Shown here: positions 10,225 through 21,520 of the stretch, one piece after another
Position numbering within the stretch: position 1 is the first letter of the stretch
How the letters are laid out: each line of letters begins with the position of its first letter
Source of the DNA: Emydura subglobosa
Lineage: Eukaryota; Chordata; Testudines; Chelidae
Reading direction: 5' to 3'
NCBI GenBank assembly: GCA_007922225.1
Contig: ML680046.1
Coordinates: forward strand, 310,906-374,905
Length of the DNA stretch: 64,000 nucleotides
Notes under the pieces: model-generated
The model's input: the letters and a program-made list of their open reading frames with translations, nothing else
Told to the model about the DNA's origin: nothing
The model's database searches: none
Translations under genes and position numbers: made by a program

Positions 10225-10430
10225 AAAACCCTGTGTAGCTGCTGTTATTCAGAATTAAAGTGGCCTTAATTCAGTTTAGTTTAAAATTAAGCCAAATTGA
10301 ATTAAGGCTACTTTAATTCTGAATAACAGTGCCCACACAGGGATTTAATGACATTTAACTAATCCACTTAAAATTCACACCTTTAATTATTTTGGATTAA
10401 TTTTGCCAGATGTTCCCATGTAGAGAAGAC
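10225..10430. mobile_element. Long-palindrome DNA transposon (MITE)
   Basis: Two arms of about 55 bp are inverted copies: CCCTGTGTAGCTGCTGTTAT, TCAGAATTAAAGTGGCCTTA on the left and TTAAGGCTACTTTAATTCTG, AATAACAGTGCCCACACAGG on the right, with a 15-bp centre. Outer words also mirror (CATTAAAACCC against GGGATTTAATG). RNA from either strand would fold into a long hairpin. A further block to 10428, TTCCCATGTAGAGAAGACCC, resembles a terminal repeat of the same element class. Confidence 0.75.
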
Positions 10431-11261
10431 CCAAGAAACAGAAAGTGAGATAAACGTATCTGAAAGGGAATCACCTGACCAAAATAGAACAGTATTGAAA
10501 TAGACCAAACTTGTTCTACTTCTGGAGCAAAGTGAAATTAATACATAATGAGGATGAGGCTGCTGGTTTTCATTAAGTCTCGATCCAAAATTCCTTGACA
10601 TCAATGGAGAGACTCCTGCTAATTTCAGTGGGTTCTGGCTTAGGCCCTTATCCTTTAATGAGAGGGAAACCAAACAGTAAAGGACTATTTTTATCTGTCC
10701 TCTCTCCACCATCTCTGATTCTCAATGGAGGATTTTCCCATCGTCTTTCATGGTGCATCGCGGTGTCCTGGGATGGAAGGAACTTCCTTCAGATCCAACC
10801 CTTCTTCTTGCATGGCCACCGGCATTGCTGCTGAGCGCTGTGTTCCAGAAGCTGAACATGCTCCATTGACTTTTAAAGGGACATTGTCAAAGATTGCTAT
10901 TGAGCCAATGACCAATGACTTTCTGGATTGCAGTCATTTAATATATTCCTCCAAGTTATGTTGCATCTTGAAATAGAATGACTTTAGCTACCACATGACT
11001 TACAGAGTGTGTTGGAATGAACAAATTAGTGCCTGAGTAAAAGACTCCAATTTGGATCATCGGGAGGGATGGAATCTTCAGTACCAAGACATAGGTTGCA
11101 CTACCACTGAAGGTGACTCAGGAACTCCATTAATTAGTAGGCTCTTATTTGTATGGACCAGCCATTAAAGGGGGACAGAGGTTTCCCTCTAGAAACTGAA
11201 TGAAAGAAGTGAGGAATGACAGGGAAGATCATTATACTACAGTGGCAGGCCAGATGGTTTA
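10431..11261. other. Unassigned DNA with one palindromic short repeat
   Basis: Within it, 10566-10655 shows the inverted order GATCCAAAATTCCTTGACAT, CAATGG, then TTTCAGTGGGTTCTGGCTTA, a member of the small hairpin repeat class listed elsewhere. The remaining sequence has overlapping open frames on both strands (10383-10976), none convincing. Confidence 0.45.
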
Positions 11262-11465
11262 GGGGAGAAGGCTCTTAACTAAAACAACAGACCTGGATTT
11301 TATTCCCAGCGCTATCACTTGCCTGCTGTGTGACTTTGGACAAATCACTGTATCACTAAGTGCCTCTGTTTTCCCTCTGTAAAATGGAGATGATGCCTCC
11401 TTTGTGAGGTGTTTTGAGGTCTATGGATAAAGATATGATCAGCACTACAATATCGCTGTTTCAAA
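11262..11465 (+). mobile_element. MIR/CORE-SINE
   Basis: The order is tRNA-like head (GGCCAGATGGTTTAGGGGAG), GACCTGGATTTTATTCCCAG, TGCTGTGTGACTTTGGACAA, ATCACTG, TCTGTAAAATGGAGATGATG, CCTCCTTTGTGAGGTGTTTT and GAGGTCTATGGATAAAGATA. This is the complete amniote MIR pattern including the conserved core. It is old and transcriptionally inert. Confidence 0.85.
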
Positions 11466-11509
11466 GTTCATAGAACTACTGATTGAGTAGGGCTGTTAAC
11501 TTCATAGTG

Positions 11510-12240
11510 TCTGTGACAGATATTGAAGTCCCACACAATATCTTTGAGGACCATATTGTATTAAGTTTATGTATCACTGTGGGTCAGGGATTATAAGCAA
11601 TTCCTGGGGAGAGGCGGTTACCGCAACTCCTCCAGGAACCAAAATCAGTGGGGGGTGATTAAAGGTAATTGCTCAGGCTGTAGACACCTCCACAGCAGTA
11701 TTGTCTCCTGGGGAGGCTTCCATGTACTGGTTTAAACTGGGTGTTCAGAGACCAACAGACAAAAAAAGGACCTTTAGCATAAAACTGTGTTTAAGCTGAT
11801 TCAAGGCCTTTTTTCTGATCCAGCAAATGGACAGGACCTTCTGTCCAAGGGGATCCCAACCCTTGCAGAAGAGTTGGAAAGACTTTGGCCTACTAGACCA
11901 AAATAAGACTAATGAGTGACCTCTGGCAAGCTTTTATAGTGTTTTATATGTTTTCTCTGTAATGCTTTTACCGTCAGAATAAAAGTGCTTGCATAGAACG
12001 AGCTGTCTGGTAACTTGTAACAGCTGGCAGAGCATCAGGTCTGGCTGTTAGGCAGATGGCTTGCTGGGGACATCACAAGTTAAGGCAGAGAGCTATGCCG
12101 TCTTAAAACCTCCCGTCAGAAGGGAGTAGGACAAGCGTCCATGTGATGGTTGGAGACCTGAGACCCGACTGGGCACTCCTGGCGTGGACCATGGACGAGA
12201 GGATCAGGTATAGTTACCCTGAAACGGTGACAGTGTCATT
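11510..12240 (+). mobile_element. LTR-like element, family shared with 32.4 kb
   Basis: It shares ordered blocks with 32405-32960: GGACCTTCTGTCCAAG against AGACCTTCTGTCTAAG, TTTTTACCTT/TTTTACCG, AANGTGCTTGC, and GGACCATGGACGAGAGGATC against GGACCATGGACGGGGGATAC. A polyadenylation-type AATAAA lies at about 11980 inside CAGAATAAAAGTGCTTGC. It starts near TCTGTGACAGATATTG. No internal retroviral region is attached, so it is a solo LTR or LTR-like unit. Confidence 0.55.
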
Positions 12241-13859
12241 GCCATAGTTCTATTTTGTGTATTACGCCTAATTTTCATCCCCCCCACACTTCACATAGGT
12301 TTCAACTGGAAAAGGTAGTCTGTCCTCCACTTCCTGTCCTAAACCTGCCAAGCATCTGCGGTCCACTCCAGAGGTGATGACTACACTGTTGGGGAGGGGT
12401 GATGTTAACCCTTTTCTGATGTTTATTGTATGCATACGGACAAATACTGTAGTATTGATGCACCCAAAATACTTACTGTAGTCAACGGAATACAGGATCA
12501 AGCCCCAAGTTTATAAAGTGCTTTAGCATTCTTCAAGAGGGAAGACACTAGATAAATAATCATCATAAATATGTCTTACATTTAGGACATTAAAAGAATA
12601 CTTTGGATGAGCAGATTGTTATAACATTCTAAAAACCCCTCTGTTCCTGCACAGTGTTCCTGCAGGGATTGATTTCACTGCAATACAATAAATACATTCT
12701 TTAGCTGTCACTACTGTATTTTAAGACCCATTAGGTCATTAAGTCTGTCTCAAGGGCAATGCAAGATTTTTTCCCTACAGTATATTTTCCAGTGCTTTGT
12801 CCAGTCCAGTTTTTAAGGACTTGTCCGTTACCGAGCTTGGCTCACTGATATAAAAGAACCTTAAAATGGTGTATCTACACTGGCTCTGACAAAGAAAGCT
12901 GTTATTTGCACAATTTTTTCCCTGACTCCTTCAGATTCCATAACATTTTTCAATACCTGAAAACAGCAGAAGTCCTGTATTTGTCAGGAAGCAGCGAGAA
13001 CAAAGGGGCTGGGGAGGTGGGTGGGTGGGAGCTGGGAAATAGGGCTATTCTTCTAGCCACGTCTGTTCCTCCTATCTGTCTAAAGAGTGCAATTAGCAGT
13101 ATATAATCACTTGGTTTAGAGACAATGGACCTCTTAGGCATCTGTGACTGAACACAAGGGATCTGCAGTGCTAAATAGTTCTTCTGCCCTAAGAGATAAT
13201 TCTCAGTAACACTTAGTGGGTCAGAAATCACTATTGCAGTTGAACACAGCTTTTTAGATCTCCATCCAATAAAATACATCAGGCACAGTTTAGGAACAAC
13301 ATAAGGATCACCTGCACAGAAGAATGGAAGACGTGAACTTGCCTTGTAGATTTCCTCTCTTATCTATTTCGATTTTTGCTGTAAATTAGGCGAACACGGA
13401 TCCAAGACTTTTGCTTTTCTGCTATATTTTATTCATAGTTACTTCTTCCTTCCAACACACCCATTTGCAAGGAGATTCCCTGACTGTTGCTAGTGTGTGG
13501 TGGAGAAAACTCTCTTAAAAGCGGAAGCACCCCTGCTTAAAAGCTGTTCTAGCAGGTGAAGAAAGCAGCATTGTCCCATTGGCTCTCAATCACATACCCA
13601 TTGGTGCTGCTTCTCTTTCCTGGTCAGGCTGGAATTACAGTGACATGTTCACTCAATTCTGCCTGCTACAGCTAGTGTCGTGAGAGGGGGTATGCTTAGA
13701 GGGGCAGATTCCTTCACATTCCAGCTGGGGAAAAGAGTGAGGAGATAGCAGCCATGTTGGTGTGGGAGCTTCCAGGTCAGCCCCTATGGCTGCTCCTCTC
13801 TGGACAAGGGACATCCAGGTGAACCTGCCCCTGACGATTCAACAACCCAAATGGCCTCT
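12241..13859. other. Unassigned, mostly unique-looking DNA
   Basis: No repeat family was recognised in most of this block. Near 12725-12850 a stretch with CATTAGGTCATTAAGTCTGT and CCAGTCCAGTTTTTAAGGAC may be a decayed CR1 3' end on the minus strand. The open frames at 12906-13106 (+) and 12950-13279 (-) overlap and have no motifs. Confidence 0.4.
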
Positions 13860-13934
13860 CTCTAGTGGATTGGGTACTGGACTGGGAGTCCAGAGACCTG
13901 GATTCTCTTCCCAGCTCTGACTCAGACCAACTAT
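13860..13934 (+). mobile_element. MIR/CORE-SINE, 5' half of a split copy
   Basis: CTCTAGTGGATTGGGTACTG, GACTGGGAGTCCAGAGACCT and GGATTCTCTTCCCAGCTCTG are the head and box B region of the CORE-SINE. The sequence stops at CTCAGACCAACTATG and resumes past the DNA transposon at about 14486. Confidence 0.8.
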
Positions 13935-14485
13935 GGGTATGTCTATACTGCAATGTAAGCTCAGGCTTTGAACTTGGACTCAAGCCTAACCCCCCCTTCT
14001 ATCTACACATAAATCACATTAATCTAGGGCTCAGTCCAGGACCCCACAGGGTGGAGGGTTTGAGCCTGATTCAAGCTCAAACCCAGGGTTCAAGACCTAT
14101 TGCTTTGCAGGGTAGATACAGTCCCACTGGACTCGTGCTCTGGCACTCCACCAAAAGCATTCCACAATCCTATACGCCAGTTTTCTTTGTCCTCTAGACA
14201 GTCAAGTTTGGCAGACAATCACGTGTTCCCACATGGCACCACAAACACAGGGGGAGAGAGAAACCGCATTTTGGGAGGGTGTGAGAAAGTCTCGGCTACG
14301 GGTGGTTGGACTCGGACCTGCATAATGCAGTGTAGATGCTGGAGCGTCAAGTTGGGACCCAGGGTTCAACAATTCCTAACCTGGGATTGCAAATGAGAGT
14401 AGACATAAACACTTGGGTACCAAACCCAAGGTCTGCTAACTAAAGCTCTACTAACCCCAGATTTACTCTGCAGTGTAGACAGACG
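13935..14485. mobile_element. GTCTACACT-type DNA transposon inserted in a SINE
   Basis: The left end GGGTATGTCTATACTGCAAT and right end GCAGTGTAGACAGACGC are inverted to one another. Sub-terminal words are mirrored (AAGCTCAGGCTTTGAACTTG; CTAACCCCAGATTTACTCTG). The interior holds repeated GGGTTCAA and AACCCAGGG words. It splits a CORE-SINE whose two halves flank it directly, so it is younger than the SINE. No transposase is encoded. Confidence 0.75.
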
Positions 14486-14640
14486 CTCTTTGATCTTGGG
14501 TAAATCACTTGCGTTCTATTTCCCCACCCATCCTTCGTCTGTCCTTTCTATTTCCATTGTGAGCTCTTTGAGACTGGACTTGGGGTCATTTGCTATGTGA
14601 ATTACAGTGTCTGGCACGGTGGGGCTTGATCTCAGCTGGG
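14486..14640 (+). mobile_element. MIR/CORE-SINE, 3' half of the split copy
   Basis: It continues the SINE at TTTGATCTTGGGTAAATCAC (the core TGACCTTGGGCAAGTCAC-like block), then TATTTCCCCACCCATCC, TGAGCTCTTTGAGACTGGAC, GCTATGTGAATTACAGTGTC and TGGCACGGTGGGGCTTGATC. The order follows the tail seen at 15420-15512. Confidence 0.75.
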
Positions 14641-15282
14641 ATGGTCTAGCTTTGCTGAATACAAATAACCAGACAAATGCTGCCCCTGGATTAAAAGCAT
14701 TGAAATGCATTTTTAAAATCTGCAGTACAAGCCCGTGAAAATCAGCACAGAGTCTGAAGCCAAGAGATAAACATTTGCAAAGAACAACAATGAGGCACAG
14801 GGAAACTTACCTCTCTCTCTGTCCCCTCTTGATAGATTTATGGCCTGTAATTTGGCAGCCCAAGGACAATAGCTGTTGTTTGGGGGAGAAGGGAAAGGGA
14901 GGTAAGTTTTCCAGAAAATTAGGGACAATAATGACTTTCTCTATCTCATTTCAGATCTGAGCCAAAGAGAGCTCCTTTGCTTAAAGCTTCATTTCTGGCT
15001 CCCTCTGCTATTTACCTCTCTAACTGATTTATTTATGCACGGTGTTAATTTATGAAGCACCTCTCGGCATCGCAGCTAGGCACTAAGTTACAAAATTAAA
15101 AGGCAAATTGCATCAAATGAACCCCCCGGGATTGTATTTAAGAAGCAGTGCTGCAGCTTTTGGGAACGTGAGAGGAAGAGACAGAGCTGAATACTGCTCC
15201 CACAGAAGTCAGTGACAAAACTCCCAGTAACGTCTATGGGTGCACAATCAGGCTCATAAAGAAGAGTGAAAGAGTTAAAAAA
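14641..15282. other. Unassigned DNA, partly repeat-free
   Basis: No gene is seen. 14985-15120 is AT-rich, unique-looking sequence with no open frame, a possible non-coding conserved candidate, which cannot be tested here. Confidence 0.4.
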
Positions 15283-15512
15283 AAAAGCAGTGCAGTGGCC
15301 TGGGACTCAATGTGCAATCAGCCTGGGACACTTCACGTCTCTCTGCCTCTGTTTCCCATTTAACTCTCTGTTAGTCTTGTCTCTTTAGATTGAAAGCTCT
15401 TTGAGACAGAGACTGTCTTTATTTGCTATGTGTGCATGCAGCACTTAGCACACGGGAGCCTTGATCTCAGCTGGCGTCTGTAAGTACTATGAGTATATAA
15501 ATAATAAAACGC
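15283..15512 (+). mobile_element. MIR/CORE-SINE
   Basis: A shortened head (GCAGTGGCCTGGGACTCAAT) is followed by CTCTGCCTCTGTTTCCCATT, TAGATTGAAAGCTCTTTGAG, TTTGCTATGTGTGCATGCAG, CACTTAGCACACGGGAGCCT, TGATCTCAGCTGGCGTCTGT and ATAAATAATAAAA. The tail is the same as in the 62.5 kb copy. Confidence 0.7.
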
Positions 15513-16341
15513 CTGAACCAAACTGTGTTAATCATCATGGACCATTGACTTCAGCATGATTACCTATGGAAATACTACTCATCAAGACGAGTAGTGGTTG
15601 TTTAACCTAGACCTACATTATTTACTTCTGTTAGTTAACTCGGCAGAGTGTCATGGTACAGTTTGTTTAGAGCTGTAGAATTGTAAGAGTCTATAAAATA
15701 GGACTCCACATTTACAGTTCTTCTACAGGCAAAATGACCATTGATTCCAGCTCCCATTGACCTGGGTAAGGATTGCAAGACTTAGATTTTTAAGGGGGAG
15801 ATATTTCAAAAGCACCACTGACTTTCAATGGACTTGTGCTCCGAAATCCCTTAGGTGCTTTTGAAATGAGCATCATCTTCACCAATTTTGACACAAGGTT
15901 GAACACTTTCAGGACTTGCTTTAATAAAGATCTGGCATCTAAGTGTACTATGGACCACATTTTCAAAGGAGTATCTCCCTGGTCCTTTGCAGGGGAGATC
16001 TTCATCCATAAACTTAGTGCCCGTAGCTTTATGCCTACAAAATGAATCGCATGAGCAATCGAACAATGAACATGTAACTACTCCATCACTAATGCAAAGC
16101 AGGTATTTAGAGACAAACATACTCAGTCAGTTAGGGCCAGATTCTACCAGCACCGAGTAGTTTTTACCTGATACCCAGAGTAATTCCACTGCAGTCCCCA
16201 TTAGTCACCAAAGCGAGCACTTGAGCAGCAAGAGGTTCATTAAGCATGGCATAATTTGTCCTTTGATAGAGAGAAAGTTATGGGTGCAAATCATTCTCCT
16301 AATCAGAGAGAGGCTAGATGAAAACATAGACCACTATGTAA
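15513..16341. other. Unassigned DNA with palindromic short repeats
   Basis: 15795-15875 is a hairpin repeat: ATTTCAAAAGCACCACTGAC is mirrored by AGGTGCTTTTGAAATGAG around a CAATGG centre. 15955-16035 and 16136-16200 hold related words (ACATTTTCAAAGGAG, GGCCAGATTCTACC). No coding evidence was found. Confidence 0.5.
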
Positions 16342-16580
16342 GGGTATGGCTACACTTTGAGTTGTCATGGAGCGAGCATGCTAAAAATAAAGTGTAGCCG
16401 TGGCAGTGTGAGCAGCAAGAGAGCCTAGTAGTCTGGAGTACAAACCCATGTGAGATGCTAGACATGTACTCGGGTGGCTAGGCCCGCTCACCACTTGCGT
16501 TTCCATGGCTACACTGTATTTTTAGTGCATTAGCTGGATCAGAGCTATTGTGGCTAGGTCTCCTTGAGCTGGAATTTACA
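16342..16580. mobile_element. GTCTACACT-class DNA transposon (GGCTACACT variant)
   Basis: GGGTATGGCTACACTTTGAG is inverted in AAAGTGTAGCCGTGGC near 16390 and repeated near 16501 as CCATGGCTACACTGTATTTT. Internal words include GCTAAAAATA and CTCGGGTGGCTAGGCCCGC, shared with the elements at 25.1, 47.3 and 60.5 kb. It is non-autonomous. Confidence 0.65.
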
Positions 16581-16784
16581 CCTTCCATCTCCAGTGGAGG
16601 AATACACTTTATGTATAAAGGATTAACACAATGAGGAGATGGTTGTCTATTGCCAAGCTGTCAAACCTTAATAAGATTGTGTTGAGTTGTTTGTGACATA
16701 GAGGCCCATTTTTGGTTCACTACTTTGGTCAGCAACTCTTGTCTATCCTGACACACTCATTACACCTATGATATACATGATCAT

Positions 16785-18295
16785 GCTACAGACCCAAAAG
16801 GTGGTATGTAACATATCGTGTAAAAACCAACAACTCACTGCTCATCAATATTCTTGTGTGATGTAGGATCAGGGTGTGTACAAAGGGTTGTGGATATATG
16901 CTAGAGTTATGTTATTAAAATGTATTTGGCAAGCAGTTTGTCCTAGACACTGGAATGTGTATGTGCTTGACTGACCAGCCTGGTCATCAGGCAGAGACAA
17001 TGAAGGCACATTTACATAAAAGGTAAACAAATTCATCAACCCAGCTAGTGGGGGAAGCTATCATTTGAGGTTCAGACCCCCTGCAAGAGGCTAAGTAATT
17101 GTATACAATATTACTGTATTGTAAAGTGTATCAGGAAGGTCTTTTATGAAAGCGAATGACACACTGGTGATTAACATCATTGTAAACTCTCTATATTAGC
17201 ACTATATGAGGGATTATGAATACTCAGTGATATTGTGCTTTAAATCTGTAACCAGAAAAAGGGAGAAACGGGTTTTCTCCCAGACCGGAGGGAAGTTAGC
17301 GATCTGTCCCCACTGAAATTAAGCAAAAGTGTGACCAAAACCAATGGAAGCGCCATTTACATACGAATCAGCAGGAGGATGGGAAGTCCACAGGAAGGGA
17401 AGAACAGTTGATGTCACCTGGAGTCTGAGGACAAAAAGTATGAGTTTGGGAAGATATAAGACGAGAGAAGCTCTGTTGGTGTCCATCACTGGACTGACAT
17501 AAGGGGCCTGAGATCTTTCAAGCTGAGAAAGACGGCACCTTCAACCCAAGGGATTGAAGTCTCTGGGAACTGAATACAGGTGAGAAACTTCAGGGGAAGA
17601 ACTTCCATCTTGGAAGACAAGGGAAACCGGCACCTTGTACTTTTGTGGAAAGTCCTGACTGAGAAAAAGTCAGGCCTGGCTGGAAAGAAAAAGAATGGTA
17701 AGAAATCTACTTCAAACCGAGGCTATAGCTTGTTAAATTAATTCTTATCCACTAGAAAGTGTATTTTACTTTTAGTTGCTTGTAACCATTTTGTCGTTAT
17801 CCCTTGTACTTGAACTCAGAGAAAACATCTCTTTGTTAATCAACTTGTTTTACTTTGAATCTGAACCAACCCGGTGCTGTGTTGGAACTGAAGTGATTGT
17901 TCATGCCAGTTAAGGCTGGAAGCTGCTGTGTTTTTGTCCTTTTATAGGGACAGTGGACCTTATTACGCCTCTGAATGTTCCCAAAAGAGAGCTGCACATT
18001 TCAGGGCAGATGGCTTTGGGGAACTTTGGGATCGAGGGTGTGTTGGGGTCACTTGGTCAGTAGTAACCAAGGCTGGTAGAAAGCAGGGTGGTGTTGCTGT
18101 GTTGTAGGCTGGCTGCTGGGGTCACAGAGCTGAACCAGGGCTGGCAGCACACAGACACTCAGGGAATTGCATGCTTGTCTGCTGGTTGTTGGTGTCTGGG
18201 CTGTGAACCACAGCATCAGAGCATTTAAGACACCCAGGTTTAGAGGGCAGGTAGTGACACAACCCCTCACTGGTTTAGACTGAGCCCCAAAACAT
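16785..18295 (+). mobile_element. LTR-like element, copy A of a 1-1.5 kb family
   Basis: It shares ordered blocks with 48325-49412. These are AAAAACCAACAACTCACTG against AAAACTAATAACTCATGGG, TTGCTTGTAACCATTTTGTC against TCTCTTGTAACCATTTCTGA, AACTTGTTTTACTTTGAATC against AACTTGTTTTAATCTTTAAT, AGGGACAGTGGACCT, GTGTGTTGGGGTCACTTGG, and CCCCTCACTGGTTTAGACTG against CCCCTCACTAGTCTGGATTG. I recognise this layout as a turtle LTR-type repeat. No gag, pol or env sequence is adjacent. Confidence 0.6.
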
Positions 18296-18424
18296 GATAC
18301 TGTTATACTTACATCTATTTAAAAATTGATTAATTGATTATTGGGGAAACTGATTATTGGACTGGGGAAATAGCATCTGATTATGAAAAACAGACTCACT
18401 GAATATGGTGGGTCTGTAATTAAA

Positions 18425-18690
18425 TAGGGCTCCAGGGCTGCTGGTGCACAGAAGTGAGACACCTTCACTTCTGCGCTGCCTCCAGAGGTGGGTCTGATCT
18501 CCCCGTCGAGAGTGTCCATGCAGGGGAAGAGTAAGTCCTGTCCCTCCTCAGCCCAGCCGGGACTAGCAGCAAGGAGCTCCCACCTGGGGCACTCCCAGCA
18601 GCACGGAAGAGATCACATTTCACGGGGAAGGGCTTATTTCACAGTCCGTGACATGTTTTCCATAGCCGTGAAATTGGTAGGGCCCTAGTC
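18425..18690. mobile_element. GGGCCCTA-ended DNA transposon
   Basis: The right end reads GTGAAATTGGTAGGGCCCTA, preceded by CACAGTCCGTGACATG and GCCGTGAAATT, the sub-terminal words of a common non-autonomous reptile DNA transposon. The left end TAGGGCTCCAGGGCTGC is a poorer inverted match. There is a GC-rich middle and no transposase. Confidence 0.6.
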
Positions 18691-19600
18691 GTGGCAGAGT
18701 GTGCATGAGTCAGCTGCTTTCTCTGTTCTCCACACCCACCCACTCCAGGCTGGAAGTATCTCTTCTACAGTGAATCTCCTTTCTTTGTCCTTGGACCCTG
18801 CGGCCGCTCCTGTGTCAGTATCTCCCCATACTGCATCCAAACCTATGCCTTCTAGTCCTTTTGCTTACATAGTCCTTCTGGACTGGGAACCTGCAGTAGC
18901 ATGTCAAAGAATGATTTCAGCAACCTGCATGCCGCCTCCTGGTTGGATGTGGCATAGCAGGATCTTCTCCTCTCGCACACCCTGCCAACAGCCATTCGGG
19001 CCTTGCGGTGGCCTGCTAATTTTGTAACTCAGCCCTTGAGCCAGCTCACTTTGAAGTCTGTTATCCCATTCAAACAATGCCCTTCCTCTACTCTATCAAC
19101 ACAATATCTTCTGGCCATTCGGGGCAACTCTGCATCCCATTCTTCTTTCTACATAAAAAGTTCTTAGTCTTCTTCACTGCATCTCTCAGCAGAGCGCAGA
19201 AAACCCCAAACAGAACAAACAACTGACACTACCTCCACTGGTCCTGGACTTGAGCTTCGACTCCCTGTGGGTTTGCCCCAGGTGCAGAACACTGACTCCT
19301 AGGGCTACTTTCCTGGAGCCTGACCCCTTTCTCAGGGCTTACCACTAACACCTCCCCTGTGGTCCCTTTCCCAGAGTAGAGGCACTGGAACTCTATCTCT
19401 CCAGGATCCACCCCCCCACAGCTGTCACTTCCTTTATGAAGAAGGCCCAGCTTCCCCCCAGCTGCATCCCAGAACAAATCACATCTGATACATCCTCCAG
19501 GTGCAGCAAAGTGGGCTAGATGCGCACTCAACTCCTATTAACCTTTCGTTCACCAGTGTGAGACAGAGACCCCATGGCACAGCATTACAGCAAACATTAT
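18691..19600. other. GC-moderate unassigned block, possible minus-strand LTR
   Basis: The 100-residue minus open frame at 19229-19531 has no recognisable domain. The block's C-rich plus strand, GTGTGAGACAGAGACCCCAT near the end and lack of unique gene signals suggest a decayed LTR-type repeat read on the minus strand, but I could not align it to another copy in the window. Confidence 0.3.
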
Positions 19601-20558
19601 AGAGGGGAGCACATACAGAAAATTAATAACCTGTATGTTGACGCCCGTGAACAAGTCGTTGGTGAAATGAAAGGGGTTACCAGAGATAAACTACAAGAAT
19701 TAGTCCTTTTAATTAAAATTTATCAATGGTTGGAAAAATAAACCTGAGAGCTGCAGTGGAAATGAGTAATGATTTCCCTTTTAATCTTTCTGAAGTGCCC
19801 TTAGTTCCAAAAAGCTTTTCTGGGGGCATATTCAGCATTTAAAACCAGGCACATAACCCCTCTTCCCCAAATCTGTTCTGATGGCTGAATAATAGAATCA
19901 ATCTGCAGTGACTCATAAATAACACCAGCAAAGAAAAGCTGCATGAAGCTAAGAGGAGCAGAAAGAGAAATTAAAGCGGGCCTTGAATAATCATGTGAGG
20001 GGAGAGAGAGCTAAAGGGAACCAGGGGCTGGTAATGGTAGGGAAGGGAGAGGACATCTGGGAGTGGGTGAAGAAGTGTCACAATCTCACTGATATGTGTG
20101 ATGATATATAGAGTCTCTCTCACACAGGAGGTGTTTATTGTATAAACAGCTACTACTATGGGTAATCAGACAGGCTTCCTTATTGGCCATTTGGGGGCCA
20201 CTTTGCTGAGGAAAGATGGAGGGCACTGAGTATCACGGCATCCCATTCCATGTGGCATTTCTGACACCTGGAGCCTTGTGCCCTGGTCGACACTGGCAGA
20301 AGCCAGCTTAATCAGGGATGAACCTTTTCTAGGCAGTGAAACCATGAGGCAGAATCAGTATATTGCCTGAAAGCCATGCCTGCCTGATTATATCAGACTG
20401 CGTCATTGAATCAGGAATGACGCAGGGACAGAATCTGTACTGCAAAGACACTGTGGACAATGAAGGGTTTCTCTCCTGTTAGGTCTGGGCAAACCTTGTG
20501 TGGCTTGTCATGTGGATCAAGTGTTGCTGACCTGAATTCTCCCTTTCTTTCTGTCACT
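19601..20558. other. Repeat-poor DNA
   Basis: 19610-20000 shows no transposon signature and is AT-rich, with long stretches free of CpG. It is one of a few blocks here that could be conserved non-coding DNA. 20060-20560 is likewise unassigned; the 75-residue open frame at 20460-20687 runs into a DNA transposon. Confidence 0.4.
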
Positions 20559-20856
20559 GGGCATGTCTACACTGCAAAGGAAGGTGGGATTGGAGCCTGT
20601 GTAGGCATACCCATGCTAGCCGTAATCCAGGTAACAACAATAGTTGAAACATGGCATCATGGCTTACATTCAGGCTATTCATCCTAGTACAAGTCCGGCG
20701 GGAAACCTGGGCATGTCCTCAGGTGGCTAGTTCATGGTGAAGCCTGAGCTGGAACATCTGCACTCCTATTGTTATCGATGACAGTTAGGTTAATCTAGAA
20801 TGGTCTGGTTACACAAGCTACAAACCCCTCTTCAACTTGCAGTGTAGACAAACCCA
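20559..20856. mobile_element. GTCTACACT-type DNA transposon, complete ends
   Basis: The left end GGGCATGTCTACACTGCAAA and right end TTGCAGTGTAGACAAACCCA are inverted copies. Mirrored sub-terminal blocks include GCATACCCATGCTAGC. At about 300 bp this is the typical size of a non-autonomous copy. Confidence 0.8.
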
Positions 20857-20989
20857 CTGTGTGTGTATCTTCTTCAGTCTCCGTTACCCTACAGGCCCCT
20901 GGTCAATCTTTCCACATGTAAAGTTAATGCACAAAAGGAAAAAGTCTCCATCAACGTCAAGTAAAAAATTGCTTGCCTTGAAATGTAAA

Positions 20990-21138
20990 TTGTTTGTTGG
21001 ATGACGGGATGTATCACTTGATGATTACCTGAGCTGTTCATTCCCTCTGAAACACCTGGCGTTGGCCACTGTCGGAAGACGGGATACTGGGCTAGATGGA
21101 CCATTGGTCTGTCCCAGTATAGCCATTCTTATGTTCCC
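20990..21138 (+). mobile_element. CR1-clade LINE 3' end, second lineage
   Basis: The order TTCATTCCCTCTGAAACACC, TGGCGTTGGCCACTGTCGGA, AGACGGGATACTGGGCTAGA, TGGACCATTGGTCTG, then AGTATAGCCATTCTTATGTT is the 3' terminal block also seen at 39440-39540 and, inverted, at 30700-30800. Only the last 150 bp are retained. Confidence 0.8.
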
Positions 21139-21520
21139 CCCAGTTTGTCAGGGAAGCACATGATCCAGTGTCCAGGCCTTCTCATTTTGGCTGTTTTTCA
21201 ATGTCTGACTGGGGCTTTATTGTTGGGGATGTCATTGTTTTCAGCCTCTGCAAAGGGAAAGATAATGAACTGCTGACGTTTCAAGGTAAGGTTTGGTTTT
21301 GTGGGTTTTTTGGGTTTTTTAAATAATTTTTTTTTTTGTTTTGCTTAAAATTTCTTCTAGTACTGACTCTTCTCAGTCTCAGGGTCACGGGTCTAGTTGC
21401 TGCTTGCTCCAGTGAAGGCAAACACGTCTTGTGACTCACTCCTGAGGGCTTGATCATCCCTCTCTGTCATGGCATGTGGAAGAAAACCAGTTCCTGTTCA
21501 TCTTCGCCAGGCAGCATGAA

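Noticed and set aside
18049..18270. Minus-strand 73-residue Cys-containing peptide
   Set aside because: Located in the 3' part of a repeat shared with 49.1-49.4 kb, where the equivalent frame is not conserved.
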